Under the pieces are notes generated by a model. The model was not told the DNA's origin and ran no database searches. It worked only from the letters and a program-made list of their open reading frames with translations. From Micropterus salmoides (Eukaryota; Chordata; Actinopteri; Centrarchiformes; Centrarchidae), in NCBI RefSeq assembly GCF_014851395.1, contig NW_024040040.1, positions 22,921,000-22,984,999 on the forward strand: a stretch of DNA of 64,000 nt, read 5' to 3'. Position numbers and translations under genes: made by a program. Below are positions 12,575 through 22,822 of this stretch, one piece after another. Position 1 is the stretch's first letter, and every line of letters begins with the position of its first letter.

Positions 12575-12580
12575 TTTATT
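12575..12580 (-). terminator. Candidate prkx poly(A) signal (AATAAA on minus strand)
   Basis: This is the first AATAAA on the minus strand after the prkx stop codon, and it would give a 3' UTR of about 1.05 kb. No transcript evidence is available. ATTAAA-type variants or a more distal signal remain possible. Confidence 0.25.
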
Positions 12581-13632
12581 TTAAAGGCCAATAGTGTCCT
12601 GAATTACCCACTTAAAGCTGGACTACAAAGTAAACTGAAAGTGGATGAATATTGACTAGATCAACTGTGATGTAGCTATATACAGTAGGAAGTTAAATAT
12701 TGATTAGGTCCCATGCTCAGCGCCTTTCACCTCACTTGACTTTAAAGCATGACATCAATGATAATGATGATATGTGAAGTGAATGAGCACAAAGGGTCAT
12801 GGGAAAGTCTAAATTGTAAAACAGCTGTGACTTGATGGTAATAACTACGTCCTGTGGCTGTAAATAAACCTATTGTTGACCTACAGCAGGGAATAACACA
12901 ACAGCAACAACTTTACAGCAAGAGATGTGGCAGCAGATCCAGCAGCCTGTTCTCCACAACAGCACCTCACATGATTTCACTTCCATTAGCGCTGTGCAGA
13001 GCGCTGAGGAAAGCACTACTTCAAGTGAAATTTATGTAACTGCGAGAAATCATGCCTGTCAAACTGAGATGTAAGGCACCTTTTTACAAGTGCACTTGGT
13101 CACGCATTTTCAAATAAAGTGTCTGACTCATGACCACCATACAGTATAACAAGTGGAACACCGCACATTAATGACTACAGGCCAGCTGACAGTTACAGCA
13201 CCAGTCTGGAGTTACATTAATATGACTACATGAGCATTTTAAAAAGAGAGAAAAAATGAAACATGATCATATTAAAAAAAGACCTGATTATTCTCTTTAG
13301 AAAGTAACAGTCTTTTGGTTTCAAAGTAACCAGATTTTTTTGCATGATAAGGCTCAGAGAAAAAAACGTGATAAAAAAATGAAAACAGCAAAGGTTTGAC
13401 TTTAGTCAGATAAATAAAAATATAAAAAGCAAATCATTTCTGTGGTATGATACATGTCACAGTATTGATCATTTGGAGTTTGTCTTTGGGGAGACCATTA
13501 TTACAGATAAAATGTGACTCCTCCGCTATGATAAATAAGGTGTTTCTCTATGATAGTACCTGTAACAGTAACTATATAATATGTTGTGTCAATTCTCCGG
13601 ATGCTCCATCAATAAATAACCAAGCCGAGCGA

Positions 13633-13758
13633 TCAGAAGTTCTTGAAGATCTCTAAGTCCTTTTGAGGCACGGGAGGGTCTTTCTTCCAGTCTTCCTCTG
13701 GGTAAACATCAAAGTTAGAGGTGTCCCCCTCGTGGGAAACTTTAGGAACTATGGGAGG
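13633..13758 (-). CDS. prkx: prkx last coding exon (C-terminal AGC tail)
   Basis: The exon encodes 41 residues and a TGA stop: PPIVPK, then SNFDVYPEEDW and the end PVPQKDLEIFKNF. This is the C-terminal tail of protein kinase X, a cAMP-dependent-kinase relative of the AGC group. The tail folds back over the catalytic domain, and its final phenylalanine motif docks in the N-lobe hydrophobic pocket in this family. The exon begins right after a CACAG acceptor and is in phase 0 with the 26-codon exon upstream. The stop is at 13633-13635; the 3' UTR continues to lower coordinates. Assignment to PRKX rather than PKA catalytic subunits rests on the KDLEIFKNF ending. Confidence 0.93.
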   Translation of the reverse strand, partial: PPIVPKVSHEGDTSNFDVYPEEDWKKDPPVPQKDLEIFKNF

Positions 13759-15298
13759 CTGTGAAGACAGTGAAACATTTAGTACAAGTTCAAGTGCAGG
13801 TCTGAAATAGTAAAGCTAGCTGGATGTGGAGGAACATTTTTCTCTTTACTGTTGTATCATGACCATTCTCCCTGACAAATAAACTCAACTAATATAATAC
13901 TGTGTTCATGTAGATGCAATGTCCTTAATAAGGGTGATTTATTCTTTGCATGGAATTTAAATAAGACCACTTTAACAGCACTCAAATGAAATGGAATTCT
14001 AACAAAAAAGCAGCTAACAGGGCTTAAGGCGAGGAAAATGTGTGTGCCTGTAATGTGTTGATTATGCAATGGTTTAAAGCTGTGCATCTGAAAGTGTAGT
14101 TCCTCTGTTAAAACACAAAAGGGAGTCTCCACCAAAGTGAGCACTAGTTGTAGTAATGATCTAGGATAGGGTTTGGGACTAGCTAACCTTCTCATATCTG
14201 TTGAGAGCTGTACATGCCCAGTATCGAGGGTGCAGGATGTAGCGACAATAGTATAAGATGCTAAAAACATAGCCTAGGGAGCTGTAAGCTATGACCCAGA
14301 TGTAATTATCTGTTTCAGAAAGAACACAAAATCTGATTGTTTCTTAATGTGCCCTCACGTTAGCTTGAAAGGTCCAAATGGCAGAAAAACGCACCGTTTC
14401 CTCAACCAGAAACCATTGTCTGGTGACTGTATCCAAGTCCAAGCAAACTTTCAAAGCCATACAGAATATCCAATACAACCATCTTTCAAACTTTTTTTTT
14501 AGCAGTGGTTCATCCGTTGGTCTCTAAACGGCATTCATCTGCTTCCATTAGCTCCTGTTACGTTATACTCCATCTTTCTACTACATGCATACGACGGACA
14601 TAAGGGCGCATCTACAAATAGCATGTAAAAAAAGAAAGACATAAAGCCTGAGAGCCATGTATGGCTTTATTTTATCCACCAGACTAAATTATTTCAAAAT
14701 CTTAATTTTAATTATATTTTTTTTATCGGATTTAAAACTTTTTTTTTTTTTGAAATTTGAATTCAAGATTTTTTTAATGGAAAATTTAACTGATAAGTCT
14801 ACACTGTATCCTGGGAACCAGTCGAATCTGCGAGCCGGTTGAATCTGCGAGCTCATTTTCGTTTCATTCACTCTGGCAGATCTGTCTGGCCCCTCTCCCG
14901 TTCAGACAGATTTCCACCCATCCATCCAATCACAACAGTTTAACTGACTGTTTGACTGGTTGAAGCCATGCTAATATATGAATCAAGATTCTGTTTCCTG
15001 CTTCAAAAGCTTTTAGAAACACATTTTTGTGAACAGTTGCTGTAATTTCATAAAGTTTGTGACCAGGCTGCAATCTTGTTGCTCTGATTGGTTGTATGTC
15101 TATCCAATTGCATCCAGAGGCATTTTGGTCTGCACCTGCTGATGACACCCTTGGAAATTAAATATGAGCATTTCAAATTTGTCTGCCGATGCCAGGCAAG
15201 TTCCATGGACCAGTCACAAACTGCTGAATTATAAATTGAACTGATTTTCAGTCATGAAAGCAGAGACTAAATTTAACACTTCTGAAAATGTCTCTCAC
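13759..15298 (-). other. prkx intron between the last two coding exons
   Basis: A 1.54-kb intron with minus-strand GT at 15298-15297 and AG at 13760-13759. It contains no transposon I recognise, which contrasts sharply with the upstream introns. Homopolymer T/A tracts occur near 14720-14770. Confidence 0.85.
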
Positions 15299-15376
15299 CT
15301 TCAGTTTCCTCAGAATAACTGCCTCCCAGTCAATTGTCTTGAACCAGCGATGCTTCTTCACATCATCAGCACCGTT
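15299..15376 (-). CDS. prkx: prkx exon encoding NGADDVKKHRWF...RKLK
   Basis: Twenty-six complete codons (78 bp), phase 0 at both ends, with an AG acceptor at 15378-15377 and a GTGAGA donor. It encodes the end of the kinase C-lobe and the start of the AGC tail: NGADDVKKHRWFKTIDWEAV, matching the HxWF and DWEAV motifs of PKA-type kinases. It joins in frame to GNMK upstream and PPIVPK downstream. The residues after DWEAV (ILRKLK) differ from the PQRKLK I recall for mammalian PRKX, a conservative local change. Confidence 0.93.
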
Positions 15377-15869
15377 CTGAAACAGAACACACGGCTGTAT
15401 ACAGATATATTGTCCAACACAAACACTGAGCCCCACAGCTCACACTTGCTAAACATGACAAAGCATTAAGGCACATTTACAGTGCCTTGCGAAAGTATTC
15501 GGCCCCCTTGAACTTTTCGACCTTTTGCCACATTTCAGGCTTCAAACATAAAGATATAAAACTGTAATTTTTTGTGAAGAATCAACAACAAGTGGGACAC
15601 AATCATGAAGTGGAACGAAATTTATTGGATATTTCAAACCTTTTTAACAAATAAAAAACTGAAAAATTGGGCGTGCAAAATTATTCAGCCCCTTTAATTT
15701 CAGTGCAGCAAACTCTCTCCAGAAGTTCAGTGAGGATCTCTGAATGATCCAATGTGACCTAAATGACTAATGATGATAAATAGAATACACCTGTATGAAA
15801 TCAAGTCTCCGTATAAATGCACCTGCTCTGTGATAGTCTCAGAGGTCCGTTTAAAGCGCAGAGAGCATC

Positions 15870-16889
15870 ATGAAGAACAAGGAACACACCAGGCAGGTCC
15901 GAGATACTGTTGTGGAGAAGTTTAAAGCCGGATTTGGATACAAAAAGATTTCCCAAGCTTTAAACATCCCAAGGAGCACTGTGCAAGCGATAATATTGAA
16001 ATGGAAGGAGTATCAGACCACTGCAAATCTACGAAGACCCGGCCGTCCCTCTAAACTTTCAGCTCTTACAAGGAGAAGACTGATCAGAGATGCAGCCAAG
16101 AGGCCCATGATCACTCTGGATGAACTGCAGAGATCTACAGCTGAGGTGGGAGACTCTGTCCATAGGACAACAATCAGTCGTATACTGCATAAATCTGGCC
16201 TTTATGGAAGAGTGGCAAGAAGAAAGCCATTTCTTAAAGATATCCATAAAAAGTCTCGTTTAAAGTTTGCCACAAGCCACCTGGGAGACACACCAAACAT
16301 GTGGAAGAAGGTGCTCTGGTCAGATGAAACCAAAATCAAACTTTTTGGCAACAATGCAAAACATTATGTTTGGCGTAAAGGCAACACAGCTCATCACCCT
16401 GAACACACCATCCCCACTGTCAAACATGGTGGTGGCAGCATCATGGTTTGGGCCTGCTTTTCTTCAGCAGGGACAGGGAAGATGGTTAAAATTGATGGGA
16501 AGATGGATGGAGCCAAATACAGGACCATTCTGGAAGAAAACCTGATGGAGTCTGCAAAAGACCTGAGACTGGGACGGAGATTTGTCTTCCAACAAGACAA
16601 TGATCCAAAACATAAAGCAAAATCTACACTGGAATGGTTCACAAATAAACATATCCAGGTGTTAGAATGGCCAAGTCAAAGTCCAGACCTGAATCCAATC
16701 GAGAATCTGTGGAAAGAACTGAAAACTGCTGTTCACAAACTCTCTCCATCCAACCTCACTGAGCTCGAGCTGTTTTGCAAGGAGGAATGGGCAAAAATTT
16801 CAGTCTCTCGATGTGCAAAACTGATAGAGACGTACCCCAAGCGACTTACAGCTGTAATCGCAGCAAAAGGTGGCGCTACAAAGTATTAA
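15870..16889 (+). CDS. Tc1-like DD34E transposase, 339 aa, intact
   Basis: The protein cuts and pastes its own element at TA sites. The N-terminal part (about residues 1-110) is the paired-like double helix-turn-helix DNA-binding region, with RRPGRP (about 55-60) between the two halves. The catalytic part has D152 in LWSDETK, D243 in QQDNDPKH and E278 in SPDLNPIENLW. The 34 residues between the second D and the E define DD34E. HGGGSIMVWACF (about 186-197) is the glycine-rich segment of Tc1 enzymes. The length equals the usual 340 aa and there is no internal stop or frameshift. The start ATG lies about 175 bp inside the left inverted repeat, and the stop TAA is only 5 bp before the L2 insertion. 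It may still encode active enzyme, though the L2 now lengthens the element to 6.8 kb. Confidence 0.95.
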   Translation: MKNKEHTRQVRDTVVEKFKAGFGYKKISQALNIPRSTVQAIILKWKEYQTTANLRRPGRPSKLSALTRRRLIRDAAKRPMITLDELQRSTAEVGDSVHRTTISRILHKSGLYGRVARRKPFLKDIHKKSRLKFATSHLGDTPNMWKKVLWSDETKIKLFGNNAKHYVWRKGNTAHHPEHTIPTVKHGGGSIMVWACFSSAGTGKMVKIDGKMDGAKYRTILEENLMESAKDLRLGRRFVFQQDNDPKHKAKSTLEWFTNKHIQVLEWPSQSPDLNPIENLWKELKTAVHKLSPSNLTELELFCKEEWAKISVSRCAKLIETYPKRLTAVIAAKGGATKY

Positions 16890-17723
16890 CTTAATTCAAT
16901 TCAATTCAATTCAATTTTATTTATATAGCGCCAAATCACAACAACAGTTATCTCACAGCGCTTTTCATAAAAGAGCAGGTCTAGACCGTACTCTGTGATG
17001 TTATTTACAGAAGCCCAACAGTTCCCACCAAGAGCAAGCACTAGGCGACAGAGGCAAGGAAAAACTTCCTTTTAAGAGGCAGAAACCTCGAGCAGAACCA
17101 TGGCTCAGGGTGGGCGGCCATCTGCCTCGACCGGTTGGGGTGAGAGAGAGAGAGAGAGAGAGTAAGAGAGAGAGAGAGATGTAAGGAGAGAGAGATGTAA
17201 GGAGAGAGAGAGAGAGTAAGGAGAGAGAGATGTAAGGAGAGAGAGAGGGAGGGAGGCAGCCTACACAATATACACACAGAGGTACACACAGTGAAGGTAA
17301 TGTTGCTATAGACTAAATGAAAAATGGTACAGATATTTATAATAGTGTTAATGGTAACCATCGTAATGTTAATGATTATAATAACAATAATAACAATAAG
17401 ACTAGCAACAATAGTCGTTGCAGCAGAGGGTGTCGAGCAGGAACACGGGGGCAGCAGGTGACCCGCAGCCACAGCTCCAGACTCCACAGCTCCAGAGCCA
17501 GAAAACCTGCAGGAAGTGATAGGAGAGAGGAGAGAGACGAGAAACACAAGACTACCAGAAAGGGGAGAAGTTGTGTTAGTAACATGCAATAATGGGATAA
17601 GGTTGCATACAGAGGGAGAGAAAGTAGAGGAGAGAGGAGCTCAGTGCATCATGGGAAATCCCCCGGCAGTCTAGGCCTATAGCAGCATAACTAAGGGATG
17701 GTTCAGGACTACCTGAGCCAGCC

Positions 17724-20700
17724 CTAACTATAAGCTTTATCAAAGAGGAAAGTCTTAAGCCTACTCTTAAATGTGGAGATGGTGTCTGCCTCCTGAACCC
17801 AAACTGGAACCTGGTTCCACAGGAGAGGAGCTTGATAGCTGAACGCTCTGGCTCCTAGTCTACTTTTGGAGACTCTAGGAACCACAAGTAACCCTGCATT
17901 CTGGGAGCGCAGTGCTCTGGTGGGGTAGTAAGGTACTATGAGCTCTTTAAGATAAGATGGTGCCTGACCATTAAGAGCTTTGTAGGTAAGAAGAATGATT
18001 TTAAATTCTATTCTGGATTTTACTGGAAGCCAATGCAAAGAAGCTAAAACAGGAGAAATGTGATCTCTTTTCCTGGTTCCTGTCAGAACACGTGCTGCAG
18101 CATTCTGGATCAGCTGAAGAGTCTTAATGGACTTTTTCGAGCAGCCTGATAATAAGGAATTGCAGTAATCCAGCCTAGAAGTAACAAATGCATGGACTAG
18201 TTTTTCTGCATCATTTTTAGACAGGATGTTCCTGATTTTCGCAATATTACGTAGGTGAAAAAAGGCGGTCCTTGAAATTTGCTTAATGTGAGACTTAAAC
18301 GACATGTCCTGATCAAAGATAACTCCAAGATTCCTCACAGTGGTGCTGGAGGCCAGGGCGATGCCATCCAGGGAAACTATATCTTTAGATAATGCGTCAC
18401 GGAGGTGCTTAGGCCCCAGAGCAATAACTTCAGTTTTATCTGAGTTTAACATGAGAAAATTACAGGTCATCCAGGTTTTAACATCCTGAAGGCACATTTG
18501 AAGTTTAGCTAACTGATGAGTTTCATCTGGCTTGATCGATAGATATAACTGAGTATCATCTGCATAACAATGAAAGCTTATGGAATGTTTCCTGATAATA
18601 TTGCCTAAAGGAAGCATATATAAAGTGAAGAGGATTGGTCCGAGGACAGATCCTTGAGGAACTCCATGACTAACTTTGGCATGCATGGAGGACTCATCGT
18701 TAACATGTACAAACTGAAATCGATCTGATAAATAGGACTTAAACCAGCTTAGAGCGGTTCCTTTAATGCCAATGAAATATTCCAGTCTCTGCAATAGGAT
18801 CTGATGGTCAATGGTATCAAATGCAGCACTAAGATCTAATAAAACCAGTACAGAGACAAGTCCTTTGTCTGATGCAATAAGGAGGTCGTTAGTAATTTTC
18901 ACCAGTGCTGTCTCTGTGCTATGATGAGCTCTAAATCCTGACTGAAAATCCTCAAATAAACTATTGCTCTGTAGAAAGTCACACAGCTGTTTAGCAACTG
19001 CTTTCTCCAGAACCTTAGAGAGAAATGGAAGGTTAGATATAGGTCTATAGTTGGCTAAAACATCCGGATCAAGTTTGGGCTTTTTCAGAAGAGGTTTAAT
19101 TACAGCTACTTTAAAGTACTGTGGTACATAGCCTGTTGATAAAGATAGATTGATCATATCTAGTATAGAGGTGCTGACTAAGGGTAAACATCTTTAAGCA
19201 GCCTAGTCGGGATGGGGTCTAAGAGGCAGGTTGATGGTTTAGATGAAGAAATTATTGAAGTTAGTTGGTAAAGATTGAGGGAAGCAAAACAGTCTAAACA
19301 TGTATCTGGTTCTACAGCTGTTTCTAAGGTTCCTGAGTTAAGAGATAAGTCGGTGCCAATTGAGGGCAGGTCTTGGTGAATTTTGTCTCTAATAGCTAGA
19401 ATTTTATCATTAAAGAAGCTCATGAAATCGTAACTACTGAGAGCTATGGGAATACTTGGCTCAATAGAGCTGTGACTCTCTGTCAGCCTGGCTACAGTGC
19501 TGAAAAGAAACTTTGGGTTGTTCCTATTTTCCTCTATTAATGACGAGTAGTACGCTGCTCTGGCATTACGGAGGGCCTTCCTATAAGTTTTAAGACTATC
19601 TTGCCAAATTAAACGAGAATTTTCCACTTTGGTAGAACGCCAATTCCTCTCAAGTTTCCGTGATATTTGCTTTAATTTGCGAGTTTCAGTATTATACCAT
19701 GGAGCTAACCGTCTTTGTTTTAGTATTTTCTTTTTTAGAGGGGCTACAGAGTCGAGTGTCATTCGCAGCGAGCCTGCAGCACTATCAACAAGATGATCGA
19801 TTTGGGAGGGACTGAAATTAGCATAGGAGTCCTCCGTTACTTTGTGACTAGATAATGTATTTAGAGCTGATGGAATCGCATCCTTAAATTTAGCTATGGC
19901 ACTATCAGACAGACATCTTGTATAGAAATTTTTGCCCAATGGCGAGTAGTTCAGCAATACAAACTCAAAAGTTATCAAACAGTGGTCGGATAAAGAGGGA
20001 TTCTGTGGGAACACCACTAAATGTTCAATTTCAATACCATACACCAAAACAAGGTCGAGGGTGTGGTTAAAACAGTGAGTCGGTTCATGAACACTCTGAG
20101 AGAAGCCGATGGAATCTAACAGAGAGATAAACGCAGTACTAAAGCTGTCATTCTCAACATCCACATGAATATTAAAATCTCCTACAATAATAACTTTGTC
20201 CGTTTTAAGGACTAAAGTTGACAAAAACTCTGCAAATTCAGATAAGAATTCAGAGTACGGGCCAGGTGCTCGGTACACTATAACAAAAAGAATTGGTTGC
20301 AGTGATTTCCAACTTGGGTGCGAAAGACTAAGAACAAGACTTTCAAATGAGTTATAGTTTAGTTTAGGTTTAGAGCTGATTAGTAGGCTAGAGTCGAAGA
20401 TAGCTGCAACTCCACCTCCTCGGCCTGTGCCTCGAGGAATGTGAGTATTAATATGACTGGGAGGGGTGGATTCATTTAGGCTAACATATTCTCCATCACC
20501 CAGCCAGGTTTCAGTAAGACCAAATAAATCAATATCATAATCTGATATTAGTTCATTTACTAGTACACCTTTAGAAGAGAGAGATCTGATGTTTAAGAGT
20601 CCACATTTAACTCTCCTATTCGTTTGCACTATTGCTCTTGTGGTTTTAATTTTTATGAGGTTTTTATGCACAGCTCCTCTTCTGTTTACCTTTTTAAATA

Positions 20701-20887
20701 ATTTCGATGGTCGGGGGGCAGACACCGTCACTATAGGATTTTCACTAAGTAACTCCTGAAATGGAGGAGCAGAGAAGTGTGTTAGACTGCGACTCTGCGT
20801 AGGGTTTTGGGTGGGTAACTGCTGAAAAAGAAGGGCAGAGAAGTGTGTTAAACTGCGACTCTGCCTCCTGGTCTCAACTCTGGGTTG
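17724..20887 (-). pseudogene. L2 ORF2: AP endonuclease-reverse transcriptase with one frameshift
   Basis: The first part (to 19178) is the apurinic-like endonuclease: LNIRSL, TETWL, GRGGGVA, YRAPG, VGDFNIH and the catalytic SDH in LSDHCLI. After a frame change at a short T run (19186-19189) the second part (from about 19178 to 17724) is the reverse transcriptase: NYRPISNLPF, LLDLSAAFDTIDH, GVPQGSVLGPILF and the catalytic FHCYADDTQL. It ends in the L2 C-terminal WLPVKSRIEFK region. Sister copies at 30.5 kb and 52.0 kb read GAAGTTTTACCC where this copy reads GATGTTTACCC, so one T has been lost here. No ATG precedes the endonuclease; the frame is open back to the ORF1 stop codon. Confidence 0.9.
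20751..20884 (-). repeat. 66-bp tandem repeat in the L2 ORF1-ORF2 linker
   Basis: Two 66-bp units (20751-20816 and 20817-20882) share GCAGAGAAGTGTGTTA and CTGCGACTCTGC on the plus strand. Sixty-six bases is 22 codons, so the duplication keeps the ORF2 frame open across the linker. Confidence 0.75.
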
Positions 20888-21778
20888 TCATGGATTTGGT
20901 CCACTAATAAACTTGGCCAGATTTCTAGAAATGAGAGCTGCTCCTTCCCAAGTGGGATGGATGCCGTCTCTCCGGATCAGACCAGGTCTTCCCCAGAAAG
21001 TCTGCCAATGATCAACAAAGCCCACATCGTTTGCTGGACACCACCTCGACAACCAGCGGCGGAATGACGACATGCGGCTATACATGTCATCACTGGTCAG
21101 ATTTGGCAGGGGTCCAGAGAAAACTACGGTGTCCGATATTGTTTTTGCATATGTACACACCGACTCAACATTAATCTTAGTGACCTCCGATTGGCGTAAC
21201 CGGGAGTCATTACCGCCGACGTGAATAACAATCTTACTGTATTTACGTTTATCCTTAGCCAGCAGTTTCAAATAAGACTCAATGTCGCCCGCTCTGGCCC
21301 CAGGGATGCACTTAACTATGGCCGCTGGCTTCGCTAACTTCACGTTTCTCAAAATGGAGCTGCCAATGATCAGAGTTGGTTTCTCAGCGGGTGTGTCGCT
21401 GAGTGGGGAAAATCTGTTAGAAACGTGAACAGGTTGATGATGCCCCGTGGACTTTGAATGCTTACGACTATTCCTCCTTCGGACAGTCACCCAGCCCCCC
21501 TTTCCTGGCTGCACAGGGGATGCCGGAGGACGGCTACCAGAGGCTAACTCAGGCCGTTCCGCACCGACTACCGGGGACTGGCTAGCTACAGTAGCTAAAG
21601 ACTGATCTACCAAGGTGCGGAGCCGGACTTCTAAATCACTGAGCCTCGCCTCCATGTCTATAAATAAACTACACTTATTACATGTACCATTACCGCTAAA
21701 GGAGGCAGAGGAGTAACTAAACATCTGACACACCGAGCAGGAGAAAGTAGGAGAGAGAGAGGGAGAAGGAGAAGCCAT
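20888..21778 (-). CDS. L2 ORF1 protein, zinc-finger plus SGNH esterase-like, 296 aa
   Basis: This protein belongs to the L2/CR1 class of ORF1 proteins, known to carry an esterase domain instead of an RNA-recognition fold. Near the N-terminus are two CxxC pairs (CSVC at about residue 14, CNKC at about 34). A short heptad-like stretch (DMEARLSDLEVRLRTLV) follows, suited to a coiled coil. The C-terminal half has SGNH-hydrolase blocks: IGSSILRN (block I), HVGGNDSR (block III) and DGIHPTWEGA (block V with the Asp-x-x-His pair). The start ATG follows a 288-bp 5' UTR. The stop is TGA followed by CAA, and the ORF2 frame continues directly after it. The chaperone or esterase function is inferred from the family. 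Confidence 0.88.
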   Translation of the reverse strand: MASPSPSLSPTFSCSVCQMFSYSSASFSGNGTCNKCSLFIDMEARLSDLEVRLRTLVDQSLATVASQSPVVGAERPELASGSRPPASPVQPGKGGWVTVRRRNSRKHSKSTGHHQPVHVSNRFSPLSDTPAEKPTLIIGSSILRNVKLAKPAAIVKCIPGARAGDIESYLKLLAKDKRKYSKIVIHVGGNDSRLRQSEVTKINVESVCTYAKTISDTVVFSGPLPNLTSDDMYSRMSSFRRWLSRWCPANDVGFVDHWQTFWGRPGLIRRDGIHPTWEGAALISRNLAKFISGPNP

Positions 21779-22822
21779 CGCTAGCTGCTAAGCTAAAGTT
21801 GCTAACGGCTAAGCTAAATTACTGTAGCGTCAGTTACCAAAACTTTAGAACAACTATGAGATTGAACAGCAGTCACTAAAAGATGGAAAGAACTGTGAGT
21901 GCTTAGGCAAAATTACTGTAAAGAATAAGTGTTTAGCGAACAGTTGGCCGCTGTAATCAAACAAATGTAACTGTTATTTAGCGAGAGCAACAACACGGTA
22001 CCAACACACAAGCACCGGAAACGGAAATGAGTCGACACGCTTACCGCAATACGTCAGCAGGAGCTGACTTAAGGGGGCTGAATAATTTTGCACGCCCAAT
22101 TTTTCAGTTTTTTATTTGTTAAAAAAGTTTGAAATATCCAATAAATTTCGTTCCACTTCATGATTGTGTCCCACTTGTTGTTGGTTCTTCACAAAAAATT
22201 ACAGTTTTATATCTTTATGTTTGAAGCCTGCAATGTGGCAAAAGGTCGAAAAGTTCAAGGGGGCCAAATACTTTCGCAAGGCACTGTATACTCCTGCGTA
22301 GGGTCTACGTGCGTACCTACGCCATAGGCTACGCACATAGCCATGCATTTATACTTGTGCATAGGTGTGTCCATCATTCTGCAATTACACCCCCAAACGC
22401 TAGTCAGCAGTAGCGCTACAGCGTCCAATGTGTTGACTTTTGCCGGCCGAGCAGGCTAACTTCTGGTTTAGTGCTTCGCTAACGTAAATGGGGGTAAAAT
22501 TGTATACATGCGGCTGGTGTAGCCTTTTCAAATGTTACCGACCGAATGGATCACATTCTGGGGTTGCGACGGTCAAATATATTGATTCACTCAGTTACAG
22601 CCGACGTTTTGGACGCTAATAAATGTTACTTCAAAGCGTGGGATACTTCCAGTCGGCTCGGAGGCATTACGAGGCTACCCAGCCGACCAATCACATATGG
22701 TCCGCGTCGACTCGACGTGTAGTTACATTTTTGAGGTGGTGCACATCAGGCGATGGCGTAGCCTCTGCGTAGCCCCGTAGCCTACGCCGTCGATTTGACG
22801 CAGAAATATAAATTGCACTTTA

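Larger units (their letters stand above)
16895..22066 (-). mobile_element. L2-clade LINE, essentially full length (5.17 kb)
   Basis: The element reads right to left. A 5' UTR (22066-21779) is followed by ORF1 (21778-20888), ORF2 (20887-17724) and a 3' UTR with a (GA)n tract (about 17140-17260), ending in (ATTGA)n next to 16895. It is flanked by ACTTAA on both sides (16889-16894 and 22067-22072). Joining the flanks restores the Tc1 sequence AGTATTAACTTAAGGGGG. The 3' region is the same as that of five shorter L2 copies in the window. One single-base frameshift in ORF2 is the only clear coding lesion, so the copy is young. It resembles fish L2/Maui-type elements. Confidence 0.93.
15480..22286 (+). 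mobile_element. Tc1-like transposon Tc1-A, with a nested L2
   Basis: The element runs from CAGTGCCTTGCG to its inverted copy CGCAAGGCACTG and is flanked by TA on both sides (15478-15479, 22287-22288). Inverted repeats of about 215 bp (15480-15694 and 22073-22286) differ at only about five positions. Each holds an outer and an inner direct-repeat motif (AAAGTATTCGGCCCCC / AAAATTATTCAGCCCC), the IR/DR layout of Sleeping-Beauty-type elements. Without the L2 the element would be about 1.63 kb. It carries an intact transposase. The target TA lies inside the TTTATACT of the Harbinger-like element. Confidence 0.93.
15469..22819. mobile_element. Harbinger-like short DNA element, split by a Tc1 insertion
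   Basis: The two ends are AGGCACATTTATA on the left and, as reverse complement, AGTGCAATTTATA on the right. Each abuts a TTA (15466-15468 and 22820-22822), the 3-bp TWA-type duplication of PIF/Harbinger elements. Only 11 bp of the left end lie left of the Tc1 element. The remaining 531 bp (22289-22819) contain dense CTACGCC/GGCGTAG inverted motifs near both ends. No transposase is present, so this is a non-autonomous copy of about 542 bp. The superfamily is inferred from the duplication. Confidence 0.6.

Noticed and set aside
14657..14871. Overlapping frames rich in Phe/Lys on both strands
   Set aside because: They are produced by T and A homopolymer tracts.
16059..16652. Frames antisense to the Tc1-A transposase
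   Set aside because: Shadows of the real coding sequence with no independent support; the same holds for plus-strand frames over Tc1-B (58396-59078).
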